A DNA stretch of 7,689 bases from Acidimicrobiaceae bacterium. Lineage in GTDB: Bacteria > Actinomycetota > Acidimicrobiia > Acidimicrobiales > Ilumatobacteraceae. Shown in pieces: positions 1-5,088 of the stretch (the stretch's first letter is position 1; each line of letters begins with the position of its first letter). A program made the position numbers and the translations under genes. The notes under the pieces were generated by a model that had not been told where the DNA came from, searched no databases, and saw only the letters and a list, made by a program, of their open reading frames with translations. Where the stretch lies: the NCBI GenBank assembly GCA_003154135.1, contig PMCN01000128.1, forward strand, positions 2,813 to 10,501. The letters run 5' to 3'.

Positions 1-98
1 TCGCGGAGCACGAACAGCAGGCTCTCGCCCACCCACGCGTCGCGCACCTCGCGCGCCTGCCGGTTGACGTGCAGCACGTACACCTCGGGCTCAGCCAT
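1..98 (-). CDS. [2Fe-2S] small subunit of a molybdenum hydroxylase (partial, N-terminal 32 codons)
   Basis: Only the N-terminus is present; the gene runs off the left edge. The visible residues read MAEPEVYVLHVNRQAREV, then an Asp-Ala-Trp-Val-Gly-Glu-Ser-Leu-Leu stretch ending Val-Leu-Arg-Glu. This matches the beta-grasp start of plant-ferredoxin-like small subunits (CoxS/XdhC type), where a short 'VNG' turn is followed by 'GESLLxVLRE' just before the first cluster cysteines. Those cysteines lie outside the window, so cluster binding cannot be confirmed here. In such enzymes this subunit passes electrons from the molybdenum site to FAD. The ATG at 98-96 lies inside the end of the FAD-subunit gene (8-base overlap), so the two are almost certainly co-transcribed and translationally coupled. 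The family call is good; the substrate is unknown. Confidence 0.8.
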   Translation of the reverse strand, partial: MAEPEVYVLHVNRQAREVRDAWVGESLLFVLR

Positions 99-936
99 TC
101 GGGAACGCCCTCCGGAGCAGGCGGCCCACGAGCACCCCGACCGCATGTCGGCGGTAGATGGCGGTGGACCGGTGGTCGTCGATCGGTCTCGCGGCCTGCA
201 TGGCGAGCTCGCTGCACCGGTGCAGCACGTCGTCGCCGAGTCGGCCGTCGTGGAAGTTCGCGTGCGCCGCGGCAAGCGCCTCCGCCTCGGGGCAGCGCAG
301 GATGACGGGCCCCACCGAGCCGAGCGCGATGCGCACCGAGCTCGTGGGCACGTCGGTGACGACGGCCACACTTGCGGTGGCGATGACCATTGCGTTGCGC
401 ACGCCCACCTTGGCGTAGCCCTGCCACCCGTGCAGCACCGGCACCGTGACGGCGACGACCAGTTCGCCGGGCAGCAGTGCGGTGCGCTTGGGGCCGAGCA
501 TGAAGTCGGCGAATGCCACGTTGCGGGTGGAGGCCGACGACGCGAGGTGCACCACCGCGTCGAGCGCGCTGAGCACGGGCAGCCCGTCGCCCGCGGGCGA
601 GCACGTACCGATGTTGCCGCCGATGGTGGCCGCGTGGCGGATCTGCGGGGAGCCGACGGTGCGCGCGGCCTCGGCCAGCGCGGGCGCCCAACCGGCGATG
701 GGGTCGCGCTCGATCTCCGCGTAGCGGATGCCGGCACCGATGCGCAGCGACACGCCGTCGCACTGCCACGTGCACAGCTCGGGCACCCGGTTGACGACGA
801 TGACGTGCTGCGCACGACGGTGGCCGCTGTTGAGCTCGACCATGACGTCGGTGCCCCCGGCCAGCACGGTGGCATCGGGGGCGTTCGCCATGGCCTGCAG
901 GGCAGCGTCGAGGGAGGTGGGCACGAGGACTGACAT
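91..936 (-). CDS. FAD-binding (medium) subunit of a xanthine dehydrogenase/CO dehydrogenase-family molybdenum hydroxylase
   Basis: A 281-residue protein, the usual length of CoxM/XdhB-type medium subunits, which hold FAD and hand electrons to an acceptor. Visible motifs: the first FAD-binding loop LAGGTDVMVELN (about 25-36), the second FAD loop TIGGNIGTCSPAGDGLPVL (about 104-122), and the C-terminal IDDHRSTAIYRRHAVGVLVGR region (252-272, given in part) typical of the CO_deh_flav_C domain. The ATG at 936 is chosen because the family starts with a short 'xxxPTSLDAAL' strand. An in-frame GTG at 996 would add 20 residues without family character and would start within the 968-987 palindrome region. 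No Shine-Dalgarno precedes 936; a TANNNT hexamer at 952-947 suggests a near-leaderless start. Order medium-then-small agrees with the coxM-S-L layout. Substrate (xanthine, CO, aldehyde, nicotinate-like) cannot be told without the large subunit. Confidence 0.9.
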   Translation of the reverse strand: MSVLVPTSLDAALQAMANAPDATVLAGGTDVMVELNSGHRRAQHVIVVNRVPELCTWQCDGVSLRIGAGIRYAEIERDPIAGWAPALAEAARTVGSPQIRHAATIGGNIGTCSPAGDGLPVLSALDAVVHLASSASTRNVAFADFMLGPKRTALLPGELVVAVTVPVLHGWQGYAKVGVRNAMVIATASVAVVTDVPTSSVRIALGSVGPVILRCPEAEALAAAHANFHDGRLGDDVLHRCSELAMQAARPIDDHRSTAIYRRHAVGVLVGRLLRRAFPNG

Positions 937-946
937 GTCGGACAGG

Positions 947-952
947 ACTTTA
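947..952 (-). promoter_or_regulatory. Candidate -10 element for the hydroxylase genes
   Basis: On the minus strand the hexamer TAAAGT fits the actinobacterial TANNNT pattern and ends 10 bases before the ATG at 936. Transcription would then begin about 3-5 bases before the start codon, in keeping with the lack of a Shine-Dalgarno. No convincing -35 is seen; the expected position falls inside the 968-987 palindrome. Inference only. Confidence 0.35.
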
Positions 953-967
953 CAATTCGTCAACCCC

Positions 968-987
968 TGCGACAGCTTTCTGTCGCA
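968..987. promoter_or_regulatory. Perfect 8-bp inverted repeat, operator-like or weak terminator
   Basis: TGCGACAG and CTGTCGCA are exact reverse complements separated by CTTT. On the minus strand the element begins 12 bases after the stop codon of the PPK2 gene and covers the expected -35 zone of the hydroxylase promoter. There is no T-run on the minus-strand 3' side (GGGGTTG follows), so a classic intrinsic terminator is unlikely. An operator for a dimeric regulator, or a short stem ending the PPK2 mRNA, are the two readings. The repeat itself is certain; its role is not. Confidence 0.5.
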
Positions 988-999
988 AGAGCTCACACG

Positions 1000-1812
1000 T
1001 CATTGGACGATGCGCCCGGTCACGCTCGGATCGGGAGGCGGCAGCTTCGGGTCGATGCGTTCGAGCGTGTGCAGCAGGATGCGGGCCACCGCGAGGTTGC
1101 GCACCCAGTTGCGGTCGGCGGGCACGATGTACCACGGCGCTCGTGCTGTCGACGTGCGCTCGATGGCGTGCTCGTACGCCGCCTGGAACTGCGGCCACAG
1201 GTGACGATCGTCGAGGTCGCCGGCGCGGAACTTCCAGTTCTTCTCCGGGTCGTCGACGCGCGCCTGCAGGCGCTGCCGTTGCGTCTCGTTCGACACGTGC
1301 AGGAAGCACTTCACGATGGTGGTGCCCTCGTCGGCGAGCAGCGACTCGAAGCCGACGATGTGGTCGTACCGGCGCGACCAGACCGACTTCGGCACGAGGT
1401 TCTTCACCCGCACGACGAGCACGTCCTCGTAGTGGCTGCGGTTGAACACACCGATGCGTCCGTGCGCGGGGGCATCGGAGTGCACGCGCCACAGGAAGTC
1501 GTGATCGATCTCGGGCCCGCCGGGCACCTTGAAGCTGGTGACCTGGAAGCCGGCAGGGTTGAGCCCCGACAGGATGGCCCTGATGGTGCCGTCCTTGCCG
1601 GCGGCGTCCATCGCCTGCAGCACGAGGAGCACGCTGCGACGCTGCTCTGCAGCAAGGCGCTGCTGCAGCACGTCGAGCCGCTGCTTCACGGCTTCGAGCT
1701 CGGCCTTCGCCGATTCCTTCTCCCACCCGAAGGTGTCGTCGGTGGGCCACCGCTTCAGCGACACCTTCGCTCCCGGCTCGATTCGGAGTGCACGTGTCGG
1801 GTCCTTCGCCAT
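1000..1812 (-). CDS. PPK2-family polyphosphate:nucleotide phosphotransferase (polyphosphate kinase 2)
   Basis: A 270-residue cytosolic enzyme that transfers phosphate between inorganic polyphosphate and nucleotides. It belongs to the single-domain PPK2 group often annotated 'polyphosphate:nucleotide phosphotransferase'. Seen motifs: Walker A region QAMDAAGKDGT (66-76), the hallmark EIDHDFLWRVH (101-111), Walker B/catalytic segment RIGVFNRSHYEDVLVVRV (119-136), lid arginines in SRRYDHI (146-152), and the C-terminal APWYIVPADRNWVRNL stretch (225-240). All key blocks are present, so the enzyme looks intact. The ATG at 1812 (MAKDPTRALRIEPG) is preferred; an in-frame start at 1890 would overlap the upstream gene and add an Arg-rich tail unlike the family. 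No Shine-Dalgarno is present, but TAGCGT lies 8 bases upstream. Whether it prefers AMP, ADP, GDP or several cannot be decided from sequence alone. It lies 29 bases after the DUF5522-type gene. Confidence 0.93.
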   Translation of the reverse strand: MAKDPTRALRIEPGAKVSLKRWPTDDTFGWEKESAKAELEAVKQRLDVLQQRLAAEQRRSVLLVLQAMDAAGKDGTIRAILSGLNPAGFQVTSFKVPGGPEIDHDFLWRVHSDAPAHGRIGVFNRSHYEDVLVVRVKNLVPKSVWSRRYDHIVGFESLLADEGTTIVKCFLHVSNETQRQRLQARVDDPEKNWKFRAGDLDDRHLWPQFQAAYEHAIERTSTARAPWYIVPADRNWVRNLAVARILLHTLERIDPKLPPPDPSVTGRIVQ

Positions 1813-1820
1813 GGCACGGG

Positions 1821-1826
1821 ACGCTA
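1821..1826 (-). promoter_or_regulatory. Candidate -10 element for a leaderless PPK2 transcript
   Basis: TAGCGT on the minus strand matches TANNNT and ends 8 bases before the ATG at 1812, which places the likely first transcribed base at or beside the start codon. There is no purine-rich ribosome site in the 29-base gap after the upstream gene. No clear -35. Weak on its own, stronger because the neighbouring minus-strand genes show the same arrangement. Confidence 0.3.
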
Positions 1827-1841
1827 GTGCAGCACGATGTC

Positions 1842-2075
1842 TCAACCGTCGGATTCGTACGGGCAGTGACGACAGGCGCTGTCGCAGCAATAGCCGCGAT
1901 CGGCCAGGAACCGCGCGGTGAAGACGGCGAGACCCGTGATCGGATCGAGGTACATGGGGACACCGTCGCGCATCGCCGTCGCGTGCCGTTGCATGGCCTC
2001 GTCGAACCCGCGGTTGCGCGGTGAGAAGCGACGAGGCAACGGCAGCTCGAGGAAATCGGGTCGCAGCTCGGGCAC
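1842..2075 (-). CDS. Small Cys-rich DUF5522-type protein
   Basis: A 77-residue protein of unknown function. Its C-terminal half carries the signature I associate with DUF5522: YLDPITGLAVFTARFLADRG (42-61) followed by YCCDSACRHCPY (62-73). Cys63, Cys64, Cys68 and Cys71 with His70 form a compact cluster that could bind zinc or another metal; this is inference. There is no signal peptide or membrane segment, so it is probably cytosolic. The N-terminal third is rich in Pro, Arg and Leu and is less conserved in appearance. The start is a GTG at 2075-2073. GGAGG at 2094-2090 is 14 bases away, rather far for a ribosome site, while TACTCT at 2089-2084 sits 8 bases before the GTG. It is the first gene of the minus-strand group, 29 bases before the PPK2 gene, which suggests a shared role or at least shared expression. 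Confidence 0.8.
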   Translation of the reverse strand: MPELRPDFLELPLPRRFSPRNRGFDEAMQRHATAMRDGVPMYLDPITGLAVFTARFLADRGYCCDSACRHCPYESDG

Positions 2076-2083
2076 TGCGGGCG

Positions 2084-2089
2084 AGAGTA
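2084..2089 (-). promoter_or_regulatory. Candidate -10 element for the DUF5522-type gene
   Basis: TACTCT on the minus strand (TANNNT) ends 8 bases before the GTG start at 2075, the same spacing as at the PPK2 gene. If used, the GGAGG at 2094-2090 would lie upstream of the transcript start and could not act as a ribosome site. No recognisable -35. Confidence 0.3.
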
Positions 2090-2122
2090 CCTCCGTGTTG
2101 GCCGCGGTGTGGCGGTTGTGGC

Positions 2123-2128
2123 TAAGGT
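2123..2128 (+). promoter_or_regulatory. Possible -10 element of a plus-strand promoter for the importer operon
   Basis: TAAGGT matches TANNNT, with TTGGCC at 2098-2103 as a loose -35 separated by 19 bases. Transcription from about 2135 would put the Crp-like palindrome just downstream of the start, a repressing position. An alternative is a promoter nearer the gene, with AACGAT at 2181-2186 as -10. The sequence does not decide between them. Confidence 0.25.
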
Positions 2129-2142
2129 GCGATCCGCCGGGG

Positions 2143-2158
2143 TGTGATGGGGGTCACA
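2143..2158. promoter_or_regulatory. Crp/GlxR-type operator TGTGA-N6-TCACA
   Basis: A perfect 10-of-10 match to the palindromic consensus bound by cAMP receptor proteins (E. coli CRP, mycobacterial Crp, corynebacterial GlxR). It sits in the 132-base region between the divergent DUF5522-type gene and the importer's first gene, 49 bases before the GTG at 2208. Its centre (2150.5) would be at about -41.5 for a transcript starting near 2192, the class II activator position, and AACGAT at 2181-2186 would then be the -10. It would lie near -75 relative to the minus-strand start. The motif match is observed; binding and direction of control are inference. Confidence 0.6.
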
Positions 2159-2194
2159 TCCATTCGTGCCACCGGCGCACAACGATCAGAACCA

Positions 2195-2203
2195 AAGGGG
2201 GAA
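2195..2203 (+). promoter_or_regulatory. Ribosome binding site that fixes the binding-protein start
   Basis: A purine run AAGGGGGAA ends 4 bases before GTG 2208, with the G-rich core about 6 bases away. This selects 2208 over the in-frame GTG at 2166, which has no ribosome site and would put 14 polar residues ahead of the signal peptide. Confidence 0.75.
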
Positions 2204-2207
2204 GCAC

Positions 2208-4031
2208 GTGAGGAACACTCGCTCGACCGGGCATACCGGTCGACTGCTCGTGGCGGCTGCGGTCAGCCTGGGGCTGCTCGCCGTCGCCTGTAGCAAGAAG
2301 AACGACGGCTCGAGTTCCAACACCACCGGCAGCACCACCGCTGCCACCACCGGCAGCACCACAGGTGCCACCACCGGCGGAACCGAAGCCACCACCACCA
2401 CCGCACCGGCCCCGAAGCCCGTGCCCGGCGGCGAACTGGTCGTCAGCGGCGAGGCCGAAGTGGCCAACCCGTGGACCCCGGCCGCCATGCAGTGCGACTC
2501 GTACTGCTCCGAGCGCGCTCGCGCCTTCTACGACCCGGTGGCCGCCGTCGGCGACGACCTGAAGGTGCACGGCGTCCTCGCCGACACCATCACGCCCAAC
2601 GCCGACTTCAGCCAGTGGACCATCAAGATCCGCCAGGGCATCTCGTTCACCGACGGCACGCCGGTCAACGCCGACGCCGTGCTGCGCAACCTGAACGACA
2701 CCGGCAGCGGCCTGCTCGTGAGCAAGGCGCTCGTCGACCTCGCCCGCGATCCGTCCACCATCAGCAAAGACTACGCGATCGGCAAGTTCAAGAGCACCAA
2801 GGCCGACGACTACACCTTCACGCTCTACACCGGCAAGAACGGCGACGCCAGCAAGCCCATCTCGTGGCCCGGCTTCGACTTCTACCTCACCGGCCAGTGG
2901 GGCCTCGTCGCCAGCCCGGCGTACCTCGACGCGGCGAAGGCCGACCCGACCAAGGCGTCGATGCCCGTCGGCTCCGGTCCCTTCATCGTGCAGAGCTACG
3001 CCCCGCGCGACGCTCTCGTCGTGACCAAGAACCCGAAGTACTGGCAGAAGGACGCCAACGGCGTGCAGCTGCCCTACCTCGACAAGATCACGTTCAAGGT
3101 CATCGAGGACAGCCAGACCACCGAGCAGGCGTTGCAGGACGGGAACATCGACATCTTCTCGACGTCGAGCTCGCAGGTGATCGCCGACTTCCGCAAGACC
3201 GCCGACAAGTTCCCGATGGTCGAGCAGTCGAACTACACCGAGACCAACTACATGCTCATCGACCTGGCCAAGGCCGGCCCCACCAGTGACGCCCGCGTGC
3301 GGTGCGCACTGTCGAAGGCCATCGACCGCCAGGAGCTCATCGACCTCACCGGCGGTGGCATCCTCAAGCCCGCCAACGGCTTGTTCTCGCCCGGCCAGGA
3401 GGGTTACCTCGACGACAACGGGTTCAGTGTGGCTCAGGACGTCGAGGGCGCCAAGCAGCTCATCGCCGACTACAAGAAGGCCACCGGCGCGACGTCGATC
3501 GACGTCACCTACGGCCACACCGCCGACCGCATCGGCGATCAGGTGGCCGATCTGGTGAAGGGCTACTGGGAAGCGATCGGCGTCAACGTGAAGATCGACG
3601 TCGTCCCGCAGGACCAGTTCATCACCTTGGCCCTCCTCGGCGACAAGAGCTTCTTCATCTACGGCTGGCGCAACCACGCCGGCATCAACGTCGATGCTCA
3701 GAACTTCTGGTGGAACAGTGCCTCGGGCACGGCCGACGGCGGACTCTCGCTGAACTTCGGTCGCATCAACGATCCGACGGTCGACGCCGACCTGGCAGTG
3801 GCTCGTAGCGATCCGGATCCGGCCAAGCGCAAGGCTGCAGCGGAGGACATCAACAAGACCTTCGCCAAGAACTGCTACCAGATCCCCGAGTCGTGGACCC
3901 TCTGGGGCACCCCGCACAAGCCCAGCGTGATGGGCCTGAGCACGTGGACGTTCCCCGATGGCACGGTCGCCCGTGACGGTGCCGGGTTCTCCGGCCAGTT
4001 CTGGGTCACCACCCTCTGGGTGAAGAAGTAG
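2208..4031 (+). CDS. Substrate-binding lipoprotein of a Dpp/Opp-type ABC importer (SBP_bac_5 family)
   Basis: A 607-residue lipoprotein that captures solute outside the membrane for the permeases and ATPases that follow. The N-terminus has basic residues, a hydrophobic core (13-27) and a lipobox-like LAVAC with Cys28 as the lipidation site. Residues 29-73 form a Thr/Gly/Ser linker with near-repeats (TTGSTTAA, TTGSTTGA, TTGGTEA, TTTTA) ending in a Pro-rich tail at VPGGELVVSG. The rest is a full-length family 5 binding domain: ITPNADFSQWTIKIRQGISF (128-147), SGPFIVQSY, NPKYWQKDANG, LPYLDKITFKVIEDSQT, then DIFSTSSSQ and LSKAIDRQELIDLTGG. The mature domain has only four other cysteines (96, 100, 366, 556), which could form disulfides. 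Family members bind peptides, nickel, opines or sugars; this one cannot be assigned. It leads the operon and is separated from permease 1 by a hairpin. Confidence 0.93.
   Translation: MRNTRSTGHTGRLLVAAAVSLGLLAVACSKKNDGSSSNTTGSTTAATTGSTTGATTGGTEATTTTAPAPKPVPGGELVVSGEAEVANPWTPAAMQCDSYCSERARAFYDPVAAVGDDLKVHGVLADTITPNADFSQWTIKIRQGISFTDGTPVNADAVLRNLNDTGSGLLVSKALVDLARDPSTISKDYAIGKFKSTKADDYTFTLYTGKNGDASKPISWPGFDFYLTGQWGLVASPAYLDAAKADPTKASMPVGSGPFIVQSYAPRDALVVTKNPKYWQKDANGVQLPYLDKITFKVIEDSQTTEQALQDGNIDIFSTSSSQVIADFRKTADKFPMVEQSNYTETNYMLIDLAKAGPTSDARVRCALSKAIDRQELIDLTGGGILKPANGLFSPGQEGYLDDNGFSVAQDVEGAKQLIADYKKATGATSIDVTYGHTADRIGDQVADLVKGYWEAIGVNVKIDVVPQDQFITLALLGDKSFFIYGWRNHAGINVDAQNFWWNSASGTADGGLSLNFGRINDPTVDADLAVARSDPDPAKRKAAAEDINKTFAKNCYQIPESWTLWGTPHKPSVMGLSTWTFPDGTVARDGAGFSGQFWVTTLWVKK
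2322..2400 (+). repeat. Degenerate 24-bp tandem repeat encoding the lipoprotein linker
   Basis: Two 24-base units (2322-2345 and 2346-2369) begin ACCACCGGCAGCACCAC and end GCC. They differ only at the end, with CGCTGCC in the first and AGGTGCC in the second. A 21-base variant follows (2370-2390), then an ACC run. They encode residues 39-65 of the binding protein. The length is a multiple of three, so unit gain or loss would keep the frame. Such Thr-rich spacers tether the binding domain to its lipid anchor. Confidence 0.7.
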
Positions 4032-4046
4032 TCATTCGTTCAGCTC

Positions 4047-4078
4047 GTGGGGTGTGCGGCTCCGGCCGCACACCCCAC
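4047..4078 (+). terminator. Strong intercistronic hairpin (attenuator or mRNA-stabilising stem)
   Basis: GTGGGGTGTGCGGC and its exact complement form a 14-bp GC-rich stem with a TCCG loop, 15 bases after the binding-protein stop and 31 bases before the permease 1 start. There is no T-run after it, so it is not a textbook intrinsic terminator. In binding-protein operons, stems in this place commonly block 3' decay of the first gene's message or cause partial termination, giving more binding protein than permease. The structure is certain from sequence; which mechanism applies is inferred. Confidence 0.7.
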
Positions 4079-4109
4079 CTGTCATGTCCCTTCTCAAGCT
4101 GAGGTTCCG

Positions 4110-5075
4110 GTGCGTTACCTGGTCCAACGACTCTTCCGTTTCGCCATCGTCTTCTTCCTGGTCACGTTCGGTCTCATGGTGCTCATGCGACTGGGCATGA
4201 ACCAGAAGGGCGACCCCGCGCGCACCATGCTGGGCGGCACGGTCACGCAGCAGCAGATCGACACCGTGACGACCCGTTACCACCTCGATTCGCCACTGAT
4301 CGTCCAGTACGGCTACTGGCTCAAGGGCATGCTCACGCTCGACATGGGCACGTCCGTGCAACAGAACCTCCCGGTGAGCACCTACATCGGCACTCGCGTG
4401 CTGGTCACCATGTTCCTCGGCTTCTACTCGCTCGTGCTGGCCATCGTGGTGGCCATACCCATCGCCGTGTTCCAGGCGTACAAGCGCGACAGCGTGCGCG
4501 ACAAGGCGCTCGGTGTGGCCTCGTTCGCGTTCGTCGCCATCCCGCCGGTCGTGATGGGCGTGCTGCTCATCCTCGTCTTCGTGCGCTGGTTGCACTGGTT
4601 CCCGAGAACCGGCGAGAAGATCTACCCCTGGGACGACCCCGTCCAACACGTCCGCAACTTCGCCCTTCCGGTGCTCGCGCTGTCGCTGCCGGTGGGCGCG
4701 GTGTTCAGTCGGCTCCTGCGCGCCGACATGGTGCGCACGCTGCAGAGCGACTTCATCACCCTGGCCAGCGCGAAGGGTGTCAGCACACGTCGCATCCTGT
4801 GGCGCCACGGCCTGCGCAACTCGCTGTTCTCGCTCGTCACATCGATCGGCCTGCAGCTCGCCGGCATCGTCGGCGGCGCCATCGTGGTGGAGCAGCTGTT
4901 CAACATGAAGGGAATGGGCACGCTGCTCGTGTCGAGCATCCTCAGCAAGGACCTCTTCGTCGTACAGGCCCTCGCCGCCATGATCGTCGCGGTCGTGGTG
5001 ATCGTGAACCTGGCCGTCGACCTGTCGTACGCCGTGATCGACCCCCGTATCCGCCAGATGCGCGCGCTGGCCTGA
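4110..5075 (+). CDS. Dpp/Opp-type ABC importer permease 1 (DppB/OppB-like)
   Basis: A 321-residue inner-membrane protein that forms half of the transport channel. Likely membrane segments lie near residues 8-28, 97-122, 133-156, 183-203, 240-262 and 285-308, the six-helix layout of DppB proteins. The periplasmic stretch after helix 1 has the family's 'RYHLDSPLIVQYGYWLKG...LDMGTSVQQNLPV' pattern (56-89). The EAA coupling loop that docks on the ATPase is at 214-237 (DFITLASAKGVSTRRIL, then WRHGLRN), and the C-terminus ends in the usual YAVIDPRIR (308-315). GTG 4110 is chosen as start: GAGG at 4101-4104 is 5 bases upstream and the protein then begins VRYLVQRLF as relatives do. An in-frame GTG at 4047 would read through the hairpin. 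It sits 13 bases before permease 2, with which it would pair. Confidence 0.93.
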   Translation: MRYLVQRLFRFAIVFFLVTFGLMVLMRLGMNQKGDPARTMLGGTVTQQQIDTVTTRYHLDSPLIVQYGYWLKGMLTLDMGTSVQQNLPVSTYIGTRVLVTMFLGFYSLVLAIVVAIPIAVFQAYKRDSVRDKALGVASFAFVAIPPVVMGVLLILVFVRWLHWFPRTGEKIYPWDDPVQHVRNFALPVLALSLPVGAVFSRLLRADMVRTLQSDFITLASAKGVSTRRILWRHGLRNSLFSLVTSIGLQLAGIVGGAIVVEQLFNMKGMGTLLVSSILSKDLFVVQALAAMIVAVVVIVNLAVDLSYAVIDPRIRQMRALA

Positions 5076-5088
5076 GCAGGAGCCACCC

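Noticed and set aside
64..933. A long plus-strand open frame opposite the FAD subunit
   Set aside because: Its translation is low-complexity Ala/Gly/Arg/His-rich without any family motif, while the opposite strand encodes a clear FAD-binding subunit. It is an artefact of high-GC codon use.
950..2182. A 410-codon minus-strand open frame over the PPK2 and DUF5522 genes
   Set aside because: It is out of frame with two genes that have unmistakable motifs, and its own translation is Arg/Ala/Pro-rich noise.
2166..2207. An upstream GTG start for the binding protein
   Set aside because: It lacks a ribosome site and would bury the signal peptide behind 14 polar residues; GTG 2208 has a strong purine-rich site.
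2322..2400. Repeat considered as a CRISPR or regulatory array
   Set aside because: Units are contiguous with no spacers, keep the reading frame, and encode a typical lipoprotein linker.
2154..3917. A 587-codon minus-strand open frame inside the binding-protein gene
   Set aside because: It is antisense to a full-length binding protein with signal peptide and ribosome site; no domain, start signal or codon pattern supports it.
4047..4109. An upstream GTG start for permease 1
   Set aside because: The added 21 residues would be encoded by the hairpin and have no family character; GTG 4110 has a well-placed GAGG.
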